Origin: Pleurodeles waltl
Taxonomy: Eukaryota; Chordata; Amphibia; Caudata; Salamandridae
NCBI RefSeq assembly: GCF_031143425.1
Contig: NC_090445.1
Coordinates: 1,194,834,691 to 1,194,898,690, forward strand
DNA: 64,000 nt
Reading direction: 5' to 3'
In this document: in pieces, positions 1 through 11,809 of the stretch
Numbering within the stretch: the stretch's first letter is position 1
Layout of the letters: each line of letters opens with the position of its first letter
Notes under the pieces: model-generated
Database searches by the model: none
What the model saw: only the letters and a program-made list of their open reading frames with translations
Told to the model about the DNA's origin: nothing
Made by a program: the position numbers and the translations under genes

Positions 1-427
1 AAAATATGGCAGACTGCAATGGAGCGTGGCTCAGATATAAAAAATGGAATGGGTCCCGTAAGCGCTTACCATCACACTTACAAGAATTTCTGAGAAAAAT
101 GTTCTGACAAAAGTTCAGCTGGGCAAGACTGCAGGAAGTGTCTGAGGAGGGAGAGTCATAGTTGAATAGCCTTGGGTCAAAATGGGTGAAGATTTCTGCG
201 TTCATACCTAGTGTTTCAAATGGAAGTCGAAAATTTTCAGCAGGATGAGGCAGATGGCTGTAGCTGAAGACAGTTCCATGAGCCCGGATACTCCTTTGGT
301 GAAAGAACCGTGAGCAGGATTTGCAGCGTTGGAAACAAACGTAGTGGAGAAGCCACAAAGTCAGTCTGACCGGTGATGCACCGCAGGTGGATAAGCAAGC
401 AGGTTAGTTTCAGTTCCCTCCTGGTAC
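1..427. other. Flank left of ERV1, no gene seen
   Basis: No convincing ORF, RNA gene or repeat boundary was seen. The last bases (GGTAC, 423-427) are the left copy of the ERV1 target duplication, so this is pre-insertion flank that should continue at about 34242. Confidence 0.5.
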
Positions 428-742
428 TGTTAACGCTGAGTTTATTAATTAATATTCATGTATTTCGAGTGTTGGATTTGCATAGAAAAATTATTAATGT
501 AGAGAAAATTAATGCACACATTTGAAAGTGCGCCCACCAGAGTGCTCGTCAATGTTCACCACAAAGTATACTTATTAATGGCTTATTAATAAAAAACATG
601 TGGAGCTTTTGTTTGATTAATGTAGTATTATGTGATAATAAAGGTTATGTATTATGTATTAGCCTTATTAATCGTAGGCCTTAACTTAGCAAGGTCTTAG
701 CCTAGTTGCACGGCCTCATGACAAGATGCATTTTCTGGCGTT

Positions 743-750
743 TTATAAAT
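743..750 (+). promoter_or_regulatory. TATA-like box of ERV1 5' LTR
   Basis: TTATAAAT is conserved at the same place in the 3' LTR (about 26977-26984). Its position is consistent with U3 ending near base 770. This is a motif match only. Confidence 0.45.
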
Positions 751-1258
751 TGGTTGCTTAGAGAATTAAATTGTGATTTTCCACTGTACTGACCATGTGC
801 TCGTAGATAAAGTTAGTTCTCATGAGAAACTTCTTGCTAGAAGATGCTGTGCTAGCTGGGGAAACATTGTGTATCGTAGTGCGTGTGTAAGACTGACCTT
901 CCCAAGAGAAGACAATGGATGCACTGACTGGAGTATAAGTTGCAACAATATTGATACCTGACAAGCCGAATGATGGGAACAGAAGAGGAGCCAATCATCG
1001 ACATGTTAACCATGTAGTAGTAATGCTTTAGATTAGGGATTTTATTTTCATTGGACTAAATGTAAACATGCGATTCTTTGACCAATAAGTACGTGGGAAG
1101 TCGTTTTTGGAAATCTAACTTAGCCGGACTGCACGAAGAGGAGAGAAGCCATTCTCCCCATTCTTCTTGAGAGTTTAGAACCATTTTTCCATGTTGCCAC
1201 CTGGCTATTATTTTTCTCGACCGTCCCGAGAAGAGACATGTTTAACTTTATTGCTTAA

Positions 1259-1625
1259 CCCCTTGGGTGCCCCAGACGAGGTGATCTCATCCTCTGCGCC
1301 GGTTCCCCGGCGCCGAGGACGAGACCACCTCGTCCTGCTATGGCCCCCATGGCCAGGCACCACCCTTCCCTGGGCAGGGATGGAAGGGGAATCGCTTCCC
1401 CTTCCACCCACCCCCCGTGAACCCCTGTGGCGTCTGATGACGTCAGAGCACTTTCGCGCGCTGACCTCATCTGAGACCTTCACGCCGATCGAAGGAGCAA
1501 TGCAAAAGCATTTCACCTCCGATCACGTGGAGGGGGCAGAGAAGCCTGAAAGGAGAGTAAAGGCCTTTCCTCTCCTTTCAGGCTTCTCTGAGCACTTCTG
1601 CTGCCCGATCGCAGAAATGGCACTA
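1259..1625. repeat. Hairpin-rich subterminal region of the piggyBac derivative
   Basis: Consecutive inverted repeats are visible, including GACGAGGTG with its complement near 1273-1335 and a long near-perfect hairpin at about 1540-1592 (arms containing GAAGCCTGAAAGGAGAG). It corresponds in position to the hairpin chain at 56228-56603 in the autonomous copy, although the sequences differ. Confidence 0.6.
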
Positions 1626-1627
1626 GA

Positions 1628-2470
1628 CACCAGGGATTTCTTTTTTTTTTGTTTACTTGATAAGGAGAGCGGCCCCTTGGGCAAGGGCCGCTCTCCAGGG
1701 GGCAATTTGTTTTTTGGCTGTTTCTGCACCCCCTGGGGGCAGATCGGCCTAATACAATTAGGCCGATCTGACCCCAGGGGGGGCAGAAACCCCCCATAGA
1801 CACCAGGGATTTTTTTTTTTTTTTTTTGTGTCTTTTATTTGTGGGGAGTGACCCCTTAGGCAAGGGTTGCTCCCCTGGGGCAACATTTTTTCTAGGCCAT
1901 TTCTTTTATTAGGCCAATCGGCCCCCAAGGGGGGCAGAAACCTCTAGACACCAGGGATTTTTTTTTGTCAGTTTCACTTGTGGGGAGCGACGCCTTAGGC
2001 AAGGGTCGCTCTCCTGGGGGGGCAGATTTGTTTTAGGCCATTTCGGGGCAGATCGGCCTATTGTAATTAGGCTGATCTGCCCCCGGGGGGCAGAAACCTT
2101 TAGGCACCAGGGATTTTTTTGTTGTTTTGTTTTATTTGTTTTATATGTGGGGAGCAACCCCTTAGGCAAGGGTCGGTCCCCTGGGGGCAAAATTATCTTT
2201 GGCCCATTTCTGCCCCCCTTGGGTGCAGATCGGCCTTTTTTTATTAGGCTGATCTGCCCCCTGGGGGCAGAAACCACTTAGGCACCAGGGATTGGTGTGT
2301 GTGTCTTCTTGGGGGGGGGCAGCCCCTTGGGCCAGGGTCGCTCCTCATGGGGGCACATTACTGTTGGCCATATCTGCCCCCGTTGGGGGCAGATCGGCTT
2401 ATTTTTGGAAGGTCCATCTGTCCCCAAAGGGGGCAGAAAGCCCACCAGAGACCAGGGAAGATTTTTTTTT
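1628..2470. repeat. GC-rich tandem repeat, 150-180 bp, about 6 copies
   Basis: The phrase CACCAGGGATTT recurs at about 1630, 1803, 1950, 2106, 2285 and 2451. Each unit contains paired CTGCCCCC/GGGGGCAG blocks around GGCCGATCTG, so each unit can fold. Poly-T runs follow each CAGGGAT. The same unit, inverted, forms the array at 54680-56225. The short proline- and glycine-rich ORFs through it are translations of the repeat. Confidence 0.8.
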
Positions 2471-2908
2471 CAAAATAAGAGGGTGGGGGTATGGCCATAC
2501 CCCCACCGCAAATGAATGGGGCCAAAGTTGTTCTGCCCACCAGTAGGCAGATGGGGAAATTACCCCTGATCCACACCCTGGGGGGAAGGAAGTCTACTAA
2601 ATGCCAGGGAATTAAAAAAAAAATAATAAGTGGGGTGGTGGCTACCAACCAGTATGGGCATGGTTATGCCCCCGCCCCAACTGGAGGGGTAACAGTCTTT
2701 CAGCTCTCCCCCGCACACTAAAACATCTTATCCCATGGCAAGCAAGTGTACATTTGATTAATTGGGGTTTTGGTTTTACATTTGGGCCATGAGAGCTTGG
2801 CTAACTCTCACAATCGTCCATCTTGGAATGGTGAGGGCTGCACTTTTTGGACTTTGGGACTCTGCCATGTAGAAAAATCCACAAGACCTAGACACATCTG
2901 AAAACTAA

Positions 2909-3064
2909 GGCCCGTATTTATACTCTTTTTGCGCCGCATTTGCGTCGTTTTTTGACGCAAAAACGGCGCAAACTTGCAAAATGCCATTGTATTTTGTAGG
3001 TTTGCGCCGTTTTGCGTCACAAAGCGGCGCAAATGCGGCGCTAAAAAAAGTATAAATACGGGCC
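2909..3064. mobile_element. 156-bp palindromic MITE (Harbinger-like)
   Basis: Flanked by TAA on both sides (2906-2908 and 3065-3067). Ends are GGCCCGTATTTATAC and its complement. The arms are rich in GCGCC/GGCGC, so nearly the whole element folds into one hairpin. A 3-bp TAA duplication fits PIF/Harbinger (TWA) by established knowledge. It is nested inside the piggyBac derivative, which is inside the ERV1 LTR, making three levels. Confidence 0.75.
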
Positions 3065-3479
3065 TAAATATCTGGGTGAGTCCAGGGTGGTGTGCTTCAC
3101 ATGCACCCGCACCATTTTCTTACCCACAATGCCCTGAAAACCTCCAACTTTGCTGGAAATCACACATTCTTCCCACATTTTTGTGATGGAACCTACTGGA
3201 ATCTGCAGGAATCCACAAAATTCCTACCACCCAGCATTGTCTCTTCTATACCCATAGAAATTCTGCCCCACTTGTCAGCCTAAAAATGTTTTTTGCCAAA
3301 CTGCCCTTTTGGACCCGCTTTGGTTCCCCCTCAATTGTGACATGTTTTTGGCTCTTCCCTGTCACAGGTACTTGGCCCACCTACACAAGTGAGGTATCAT
3401 TTTTACCGGGAGACTGAGGGGAACGTTGGGTGGTAGGAAATTTGTCCCGGTGCATTGATTCCACACAGAAATGTGGGAA

Positions 3480-4550
3480 AATGTGATTTTTTTAGCTAAA
3501 TTTGATGTTTGCTGAGGATTCTGGGTAAGAAAACACTCGGGTATCCACGCAAGTCACACCTCCCTGGACTCCCTCGGATGTCTAGTTTTCATAAATGTCT
3601 GGGTTTGGTAGGTTTCCTTGTATGGTTACTGAGCCCACGACCAAAAACGCAGATGGCCCCCGCAAAAACAGGTAGTTTTGTATTTGATAATTTTGATGTG
3701 TCCAGATAGTGTTTTGGGGCATTTCCTTTTGCGGGCAGTAGACCTACCCACACAGGTGATTACCATTCTTATCGGAAGACTTGGGGGAATACTGGGTGGA
3801 AGGAAATTTGTGGATCCTCTCAGATTCCAGAAATTTCTGTCACCGAAATGTGAGGAAAAAGTGTTTTTTTGGCAAAATTTTGATGTTTGCAAAGGATTCT
3901 GGGTAACAGAACCTGATGAGAGCCCCACAAGTCCCCCCATCTTGGATTCCCCTAGGTGTCTAGTTTTTAAAAATGTGCAGTTGTGGTAGGTTTCCCTAGG
4001 TGCCGGCTTAGCTGGATGCCAAAATCTACAGCTAGGCACTTTGCAAAAAACATGTCAGTTTTCAATGTAAAAATGTGATGTGTCCTTGTTGTGTTTTGGG
4101 GCATTTCCTGTCGCAGGCGCTAGGCCTACCCACACAAGTGAGGTACAATTTTTATCGGCAGACTTGGGGGAACACTGGGTGGAAGGAAATGTGTGGCCCT
4201 CTCAGATTCCAGAACTTTCTGTCACCGAAATGTGAGGAAAAAGTGTTTTTTTGGCCAAATGTTGAGGTTTGCAAAGGATTCTGGGTAACAGAACCTGGTG
4301 AGAGCCCCACAAGTCACCCCATCTTGGATTCCCCTAGGTGTCTAGTTTTCAAAAATGTGCAGGTTTGGTAGGTTTTCCTAGGTGCCGGCTGAGCTGGAGG
4401 CCAAAATCTACAGCTAGGCACTTTGCAAAAAACACATCAGTTTTCAATGTAAAAATGTGATGTGTCAATATTGTGTTTTGGGGCATTTCCTTTCGTGGGC
4501 GCTAGGCCTACCCACACAAGTGAGGTATCATTTTTATTGGTAGACTTGGG
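3480..4550 (-). repeat. 382-bp tandem repeat, about 3 diverged copies
   Basis: The phrase GAGGAAAAAGTGTTTTTTTGG occurs at about 3852 and 4233, and a diverged third copy begins near 3480. This is the same unit as the 383-bp array at about 48610-50960, read on the other strand, but with fewer and more diverged copies. Confidence 0.75.
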
Positions 4551-6155
4551 GGAACATAGAACAGCAAAACAAGTGTTATTGCCCCTTGTCTCTCTCTACA
4601 TTGTTTCCTTCCAAATATAAGACAGTGTGTAAAAAAGATGTCTATTTGAGAAATGCCCTGTAATTCACATGCTAGTATGGGCACCCCAGAGTTCAGAGAT
4701 GTGCAAATAACCACTGCTCCTCAACACCTTATCTTGTGCCCATTTCGGAAATACAAAGATTGTCTTGATACCTATTTTTGACTCTCTATATTTGAGCAAA
4801 TGAATTGCTGTATACCCGGTATAGAATGAAACCCCATTGCAAGATGCAGCTCATTTATTGGCTCTGGGTACCTAGGGTTCTTGATGAACCTACAAGCCCT
4901 ATATATCCCCGCAACCAGAAGAGTCCAGCAGACATAACGGTATATTGCTTTAAAAAATCTGACATTGCAGGAAAAAGTTACAGAGTAAAACGTAGAGAAA
5001 AATGGCTGTTTTTTTCACATCAATTTCAATATTTTTTTATTTCAGTTGTTATTTTCTGTAGCAAACCCTTCTATGATCTACACAAATTTCCCATTGCTGA
5101 ATTCAGAATTTTGTCTACTTTTCAGAATTGTTTGGGTTTCTGGGATCCAGCATTGGTTTCACACCCATTTCTGTCACTGACTGAAAGGAGGCTGAAAGCA
5201 CACAAAATCATAAAAATTGGGTATGTCCAGGAAAATGCCAAAATTGTGTTGAAAAATGTGTTTTTCTGATTCAAGTCTGCCTGTTCCTGAAAGCTGGGAA
5301 GCTGGTAATGTTAGCCCTGCAAACCCTTTGTTTTTGCCATTTTCAGGGAGCCTTCTTCTGCAGCACTTTTTCCCATTTTGTTTAAAAAAACGATTTTTTC
5401 ACTGTATTTTGGCTATTTTCTTAGCCTCCTTCATGGGAACCCACAAAGTCTGGGAACCTCTAGAATCCCTAGGCTGTAGGAAAAAAAGGACGCAAATTTG
5501 GAAATTTGGCCTGGGTAGCTTATGTGGACAAAAAGTTATCAGGGCCTATGCGCCCTGCCCCAAATAGCCAAAAAAAGGCCCGGCACCTGAGGGGGAAAAG
5601 GCCTGGCAGCGAAGGGGTTAAAGAGACATTACTGAATCTGAACTCTAATGCTGAATCCTGATGTGTTGCTGACCGAACTGATGTCCTGTTAACGAAGACT
5701 GTCACAGCTTGCTGAACCATACTGAGGACAGGTATAAAATTACATATAAAATTATGTTACCGATTGCTATGTCTATTTGCTTTTGTTTCTAGGTACCAAC
5801 CGCTATTTTGACAGAGCCATAGTTAGGTGCTTTCCAAATTTGTGTTAACTAAATTTTTTTCCATGAAGCCCAAACATGCTGTTCTAATCTGATGTTAGTT
5901 AGGGTTCCCACTGATGAAGTTTGCTACATGTAATAACAGTTGATGTATTTTGTTTGCTGAATCTAAATCTTTGTTATTTAATTTGTGCAGTTATTCTTGT
6001 TACTAATTTGTACTGTAACCCTAGAATGTGTGGTAGCCCAAGCTTTGATTAGATTGCAATTCTTTTGCCACTTTGTACAGCAAGTATTGTTTCTGTATGT
6101 TTATCTTTTGATTTTCAGACTAAGCTATGTGACATTATCATTGTTAATATAGGGA

Positions 6156-6161
6156 AATAAA
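6156..6161 (+). terminator. Polyadenylation signal of ERV1 LTR
   Basis: AATAAA in the context AGGGAAATAAACATTCTAAC. It is conserved at 34006-34011 and in the related solo LTR at 47089-47094, which marks the R/U5 border in this LTR family. Confidence 0.65.
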
Positions 6162-6391
6162 CATTCTAACTTTTATATAAAAGGTGTGGTTATTCTTGGA
6201 CGAGGGGTCATGGTGTGTGGAAGTTACTGACTCCTAATAATTATTGATGTCATCGATTGCTATTTGCTATTGATTTGTATTAGTATGGGGTTCTGTGATG
6301 GGAAAAACTCGAAGCGCAATCAAAAGGTTCATTGGTCTATACGCATCTCCCTTGTAAGTTTACTTAATAAGGTGTGACGTGCTAACACAGA

Positions 6392-6412
6392 TGGTAGCAG
6401 AGATTAATGGTT
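6392..6412 (+). promoter_or_regulatory. ERV1 primer binding site, initiator tRNA-Met-like
   Basis: TGGTAGCAGAG starts four bases after the LTR end and is followed, after a few extra bases, by ATGGTTT. By recall of vertebrate initiator tRNA-Met (3' end CCTCTGCTACCA), the first eleven bases match its complement and the ATGGTTT also fits if a short insertion is allowed. The tRNA assignment comes from memory and was not checked by search. Confidence 0.6.
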
Positions 6413-6565
6413 TGTTTCCTTAAGAGCCCATCATAGAGACCCAGTACATGGTTTGTCTTCTTAAGAGCCCACCGTAGAGGCCCGGTACATGGTTTGTCTC
6501 CTTAAGAGCCCATCATAGATGCCTGGTAAAGGTTTGTGTCATTAAGAGCTCATTATACAGTCCAG
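6408..6565 (+). repeat. 41-bp tandem repeat in the ERV1 leader, about 3.7 copies
   Basis: Units begin ATGGTTTGT and continue CTTAAGAGCCCA, at about 6408, 6449, 6490 and 6531. The first unit starts at the tail of the primer site, so the duplication seems to have begun there. The rest of the leader, to about 7613, has no other recognised feature. Confidence 0.75.
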
Positions 6566-7613
6566 AGGTGGGTAGCACAGTATTTGGACCCAGAGAAGGT
6601 AAAGCGAGAAATAACAGGTGTCCCCAGAGATGGTAGTAGGGTAAAGGTTAATATCCTACAAAGAGCAAAATAATTTGCAGATTTGGTGAAGTTGGTGAAA
6701 TTTTTGATTTTTCAGATTCGATAATAAAAAGAGAAGAGAATATGTGCCCCTAAGTACCTGAAATGACTTTCCCAGAATCTTTGAGCTTGCCAATGATTAT
6801 ATGAGGATGTTCTCTGCGTTCTAGTGATGGTGTGAATGAAGTAGGAACGCACTTGCACAGCTTATGCAAATCGCAGGTGAATTGTGTTGTTTGCGAGGGT
6901 TTAGGGAGTTTGCATACTCTAAATGAAGTTGTAGAAGGAGTGTGCGTACTCCGATGTGTGAGAGTAGCAAAGTCGTTGAACTTCACATGTAAATGGCACT
7001 TTGTGCTAAAAAATTCTCCATGTGGTTGTTAGTATACGGACCCTGCGTGGTCTAAGACTCCGGAGTATATTGTAAAAGTGTATGAGGTTTTTGATATAAT
7101 TTGTCTCGTTTAATAGGTTGATTGCAAGTGGTAAACAAGTCAGAGTGTGCGTTAAAGTGAGTGAAAGAATCTTCGACCCAGATTTGGCGAATCCTATGTG
7201 CACCAGGACAGACCCACTGATCAGTTGAGAGTGAAATTTGTGGGTCGAATTTTGCTTGGGAATCAGGGAAACTGGGGAAGAAGGAGTAGGTTCTAAAGCG
7301 AAACGTTAGTGAAAAATCCATAAGATTTCTGAAACAATTGTGTTACCTTACCTGTAGTAAGCAGACAAATTGGGTTTTGATTTTGTTTAGTGCTCGCAAT
7401 AATTTTGCATTAGTTTAGTGTAATCTGAGTGTGGGAGGACAAGCTGCAAGACTTTGTCAGCCGCAGTACATGTAGGGTGTGACGTCAAAGGAACTGCGCT
7501 TGGATAGGTTGGTTAGTGAGAAGGGTCGCACACGGATTGGCAGCCGTCCGTGAAGTGCAATAGGTTGAGAAGGTGGATGAAGAGAATTCTGGGATTAAAA
7601 GTCACTTCCTGAT

Positions 7614-10600
7614 TTGATTTTGAATAACATAAAGTTCGCAAAAATTAAATTTTTCAAAGCTTTAAAGAGTGCTTTAAGCGGAGGTACGTACATTATCACA
7701 AGTAAAGGGGATATTGCAGTGCCAGAAGATACACCAACTTACATTGTAATTGAAGAGCAGGGGGTTGCGCCATGTCTTTGGCTGAAGCAATGGTGCAAAG
7801 TGACAGAGAAGGATGGGAGTTTAGCGTTTCCTGGCCAGGAACATTTAATTTGAGCTTAGAGAATCTAAGGAGGGTGCTGTATGATCTGAACCCCCTCCGA
7901 GACCAGCACAGTTCGAGGCATTAGCAATCTGGGAGTAATAGCCAGACAGCAACATAAATTTGAGAGGAGCATGAAAAAGGCAGAAAAGACATTAGCGGAG
8001 GCTAGATAGGACAGTGGTCAGAAATTGTGGAGAGCCGAGACTTTACAGGGGATTAAAATGTTTCCAGCGATTACACAAGACAGCGAGGGAGAAGGGAGGA
8101 AAGCCACCAGAAAGACATACAGGAGCCCTTCTGAAAGTAGGGAGCAGAGACCAAAGGAGTCTAGAGGATCATTGACATTTGAGGAAGAGTCATACAATTA
8201 TGAGTTTATTTTATAGTTATTGAGAAATCGTCCCCCACTATATGCAGCGCAAGAAAATTGTCTGAGTAACAGTGTAAATCCTTCAGCATCGACACAGTTT
8301 AACATAACAATGAGTCCAGTGCAGATTAATCCTAGCATGACACAGAGCCCAATGCAGAGCAGTCTTAATGCACCTATTACTCCAGTAGCACAGAATCAGG
8401 TGACACAGCCGAATGTCCCAAGGATTTACCCTGATGTACCCAAAGTGGAAGCTGCCACAAATTTAATAGTGCAGACAGGGCAGGTTTCCCGAAACCTATG
8501 TTGGTTCAGACAGAGCCAACTCCACTTTTACTGCCGCAAGCGCAGTCACAAGTAATACTAAAGAACACTCCGATAACAGAGACCCAGGCAGAGACGTCTG
8601 TATTGATGAGTTAGAATATGGGAACTATGCACCCACAGAACATAAATGTTAGACCAAGCCCAGATGCTGTATCCGTACCTGTCACCATTGGTCCAGTTGT
8701 ACCTTTGTCCGCACAAGAGAAAAACAGTGCACATGGAAAGAGATTCCTGGGTCAGAATTAAATGAGGGGAAGACTTAATGAGAATATCTGAGTTGTCTCT
8801 CCAGTGGGACAGATCTTTGACGGATCGTGATCATTGCTCGACCTTAGTCCATTCGGAGTCCCTCCGGATCCTGTGATAGGGTTGCATGTTAGTCAGGGCC
8901 TCAAATTACTGATGCTGCAGTCCCCGAATACAGTTGTGCAACAAGTGCCACACTCCCAGGCCAAAAATATTTCACTGCAAGGTTTGACTACCCAACAATT
9001 GACTGAATGGTCAGACAAGCTAATTACCCCACAGAGTGCTCCTGGGGGGGGAGGGGAGTACCTGAACTGTACAAGACTAGGAAGGGAAGCAGGTGAGCTC
9101 ATTGAGGGAACTGTGGGTGTGAACAGAGTAGAGTCCTGACAGAAGCAGCATTGAGATATCTGTGCCCGAAAATTACGAGGGAAGTGAGCAACGTGCATCA
9201 AAGGTCAGCAGACTTGACAGAAAAGTATGGCATGGAAATAGAGAAAACAAAGCATTTGAAAAGGAGTTATAGGCTAGATTTTGACACAAAAGACTTTGAA
9301 CACATGACATCTGCAGGAATGAAGACACACCTTAGGGAGTTACTCCAAAGTGTCCATGGGGAGCCTTAGACAAATGGGAAGGCAGATGGGCAAAGAAAAA
9401 AGATAAAAGGAAAAGGGAGTCTGTGAAGCTGACTGCAAATGTGCAGCAGGGTAAGGATCCGGTGAAGATCTTACCAATGAGAGAGATTCCAGGAGGGAAT
9501 TTTGTTCATATCCCTTGAAGCAGAAGCAACATCTTGGGGGTCATTACAACCCTGGCAGACGGTGTTAAAGCGGCGGTAAGACTGCCAACAGGCTGGCGGT
9601 CTTTTTTGGGAATTATGACCATGGCGGTTACCGCCATGGTCATCCGCCGCTTCTTCGTTCGCCCGACAGGGCGGAGACGACCGCTGGGCTAGAGACCTGG
9701 GTCTCCAGCCTGGCGGCCGTGACAATACCGCCACTGGTATTTTGACTCGGCTTACCGCCGTGGATTTCCAGCGGTAGGAACCGCCATGAAATCCATGGTG
9801 GTAAGCACTATCAGTGCCAGGGAATTCCTACCCTGGCACTGATAGGGGGCTCCGCCGACACCACACCGCCAACAGAACACCACTGTGCCAAATCACAGGA
9901 CGTGATTCGCTGGGCGGTGTTCTGTTGGCGTGGCCATGAAACACCCTCCACTTCCCCTCCGCCCGTCAGTATGGCTGTTGGCGGCTCTCCATCAGAAAAA
10001 CGACGGAGGGCAACCAACAGTCATAATACGCCGAGCGGCAAACCGCTACTACTGGTGGTCTTCCGCACAGCGGTCCCTCAGCGGTCTTGTTAAAAGACCG
10101 CCGAGGTTGTAATGACCCCCTTTGTCTTTTACAAATGACTATCCCAGGCTGAGAAAGAAACCAGTAGAATGGTACCAGCAGACAGACAGGTTTGTGAAAC
10201 TTGCAAAGTCCCTGTGGGAAGAATTGAACACTCTGTTAGAAGTAGTAGTTCCAGCTGATCTGTGGATGGAGTGCAAAAGGAGTATAGATTGGCCAACAAA
10301 AGAACCAGAGAGAGAGAGTTCCGAATACGGGTGCACCGTCTCCTGAGGTAATGAAATATTATTACAAGGTAATTGAATTTTTCAAAACGAGAATTTTGCC
10401 CAAAAACATTGACTGGCAGGGAATACATAGGTCAGCTCAGGAAGCAAAGGAGTCATTACATGTGTATTATGGGAGATTGTTGCAGGCATTTAAGCATTAC
10501 AGTGGTACAGAAACAATCGAGCCAAAAGACATGATTCGTTTTATGTTCAGATTTGTTGAAAGATTGAGACCTGAAATTAGCCAGATGATCAAGAGTCATT

Positions 10601-10934
10601 TGATTTGCTGGCAAGCAAAACGATTGATGAGGTGTTGCAGTATGCAAAGTACTGTAGTGACGAGATTGAGTTGAAGCAGAGATAGTTGAAAGAGAAGGCG
10701 ATGGTGATGCAGATTAAACCGATACAAACAGGGATGCAGGGAAATTTTCCACAGCAGCAGCAGGGAAATGTGGTGTTTCAAAATCAGATGAGAGGTAGAG
10801 GTCGCGGAGGAATTGTTAATGGAAACTGTAGTGCCGATTTGAGTACTGTAGTGGTCCTGGATGAAGTGCAGGGAATGAAGAGAGTGTTACCTTGTCACGC
10901 TTGCGGAGCGGTTGGACATTAGAAGCAGGAGTGT
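7614..10934 (+). pseudogene. gag: ERV1 gag, broken
   Basis: Matrix-like N-terminal ORF at 7614-7853, a proline/glutamine-rich middle at 8220-8560, and capsid pieces at 8834-9370 and 10122-10674. It ends in a nucleocapsid zinc knuckle of the C-X2-C-X4-H-X4-C type at 10893-10934, in which the residue after the histidine is a stop (TAG). Frames are interrupted repeatedly, and a 585-bp MITE sits inside the capsid region. The start at 7614 is uncertain and there is no Gly at position 2. It would have encoded the virion core; it cannot do so now. Confidence 0.7.
9536..10120. mobile_element. Harbinger-like MITE inserted in ERV1 gag
   Basis: Ends are GGGGGTCATTACAACC and its complement GGTTGTAATGACCCCC. 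Flanks are CTT and TTT, a 3-bp duplication with one mismatch. The interior is a string of inverted repeats, for example TGACCATGGCGGTTACCGCC with its complement at about 9617-9643 and AGTGCCAGGG with its complement at about 9811-9840. The ends resemble those of the 631-bp element at 40666-41296, so both belong to one superfamily. No transposase is encoded. Confidence 0.78.
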
Positions 10935-10937
10935 CTG

Positions 10938-11806
10938 ATGATGGTGCAGGAAGGTGTTGTTCAGCAAACAAGTGACATCAATTTGTTTCAAACCATGCGA
11001 GGACCAAGAATGAGAGGTCATAATCTGAATATTCATAGTAATGTGAATCAAATGCAAAATGTTCAACCCATGCAGCAGGTGCAAATGCCACATGTACAAA
11101 TGACACAGTTGCAGCCAATGCAACAGCAGGTTCAAATGGTATCTAGGCAGCAAATTCAAATACCTCAACCCCCAATTGAACAGCAGCAGGTGATGCTTCC
11201 TAAACAGGTCACAGTTCAGAGGTCCAACCGAAGTAATAACACAGTTCACCAATTCCAGTTACACAGTGAGAATGGAATAAACGATTATTGGGTGAGCGAG
11301 AGTTCCGATAAAAAGGAATGTGTGCTTGCAGCTTTGTTAGAAGTAGATAAGAAAAGCCCAAATGTGATGGGAAAGGTAATGGGTCACATAGTTTCATTCT
11401 TGGTTAACACAGGAGCTACAGTAAGAACCGCAGACGTTACAAACTTGCCCCTTTCAGGAAAGACAGTTCATATTGTAGGAGCAGCGAATCAGTATTTGAC
11501 AACCCAATTACAAAAGCAATTCAGGTTAAAATTGGCAACTTTAAAGGATTGCATAAATTCGTAGGCTGTGATTCACGTCCGGTATCCCTACTGGGAAGAG
11601 ACTTGCTGTGTAAAACAAGGTACTCGATTACGTGTTCAAATGATGGAATTGAGATACAGACGAATAGTGATTATGAGGATGACCCAGCTCCAGAGAGCGA
11701 GTGTGAGACCATAAATGAGGAGTACCCCCTGTTTAATTTTTTTCCATTGTTCACAGTGAAGAAGCTTCCTCCTGATTTGCAGGGAACGGTTAAAGAGAAA
11801 GTGTAG
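10938..11806 (+). pseudogene. pro: ERV1 pro (retropepsin), catalytic Asp lost
   Basis: A glutamine-rich linker (10938-11300) leads into an aspartic protease. The active-site block reads VNTGAT at about 11403-11417, with AAC (Asn) at 11406-11408 where retropepsins have Asp. The second conserved block LLGRDLL follows at about 11588-11610 after a frame change. Protease would mature Gag-Pol; the Asn substitution alone would abolish catalysis by established knowledge of the family. Confidence 0.72.
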
Positions 11807-11809
11807 GAT

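Larger units (their letters stand above)
1259..5617 (-). mobile_element. Non-autonomous piggyBac-type element in the ERV1 5' LTR
   Basis: Flanked by TTAA at 1255-1258 and 5618-5621, the piggyBac target duplication. Terminal inverted repeats are CCCCTTGGGTGCC at the left and the complement of GGCAGCGAAGGGG at the right. The 3' LTR of the host provirus has the empty site (TTCA, one base different) at about 27485-27490. In inverted orientation it shares its parts with the autonomous copy at 47543-56613: the approximately 1-kb end (4560-5617), the 382-bp repeat (about 3480-4550) and the 150-180-bp GC-rich repeat (about 1630-2470). It lacks the transposase gene, so it looks like an internal-deletion derivative that was mobilised in trans. 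Confidence 0.85.
428..6387 (+). repeat. ERV1 5' LTR, split by a piggyBac element
   Basis: LTR sequence is 428-1258 plus 5622-6387, about 1.6 kb after removing the insertion. It aligns by eye along its length with 26673-34237. A TATA-like TTATAAAT lies at 743-750 and the polyadenylation signal AATAAA at 6156-6161, so U3 is about 340 bp and R is long. The short internal ORFs in this LTR have no retroviral or cellular resemblance. Confidence 0.88.

Noticed and set aside
758..994. Small ORFs shared by both ERV1 LTRs (also near 26992-27180)
   Set aside because: Shared because the LTRs are duplicates; they overlap on opposite strands and resemble no accessory protein.
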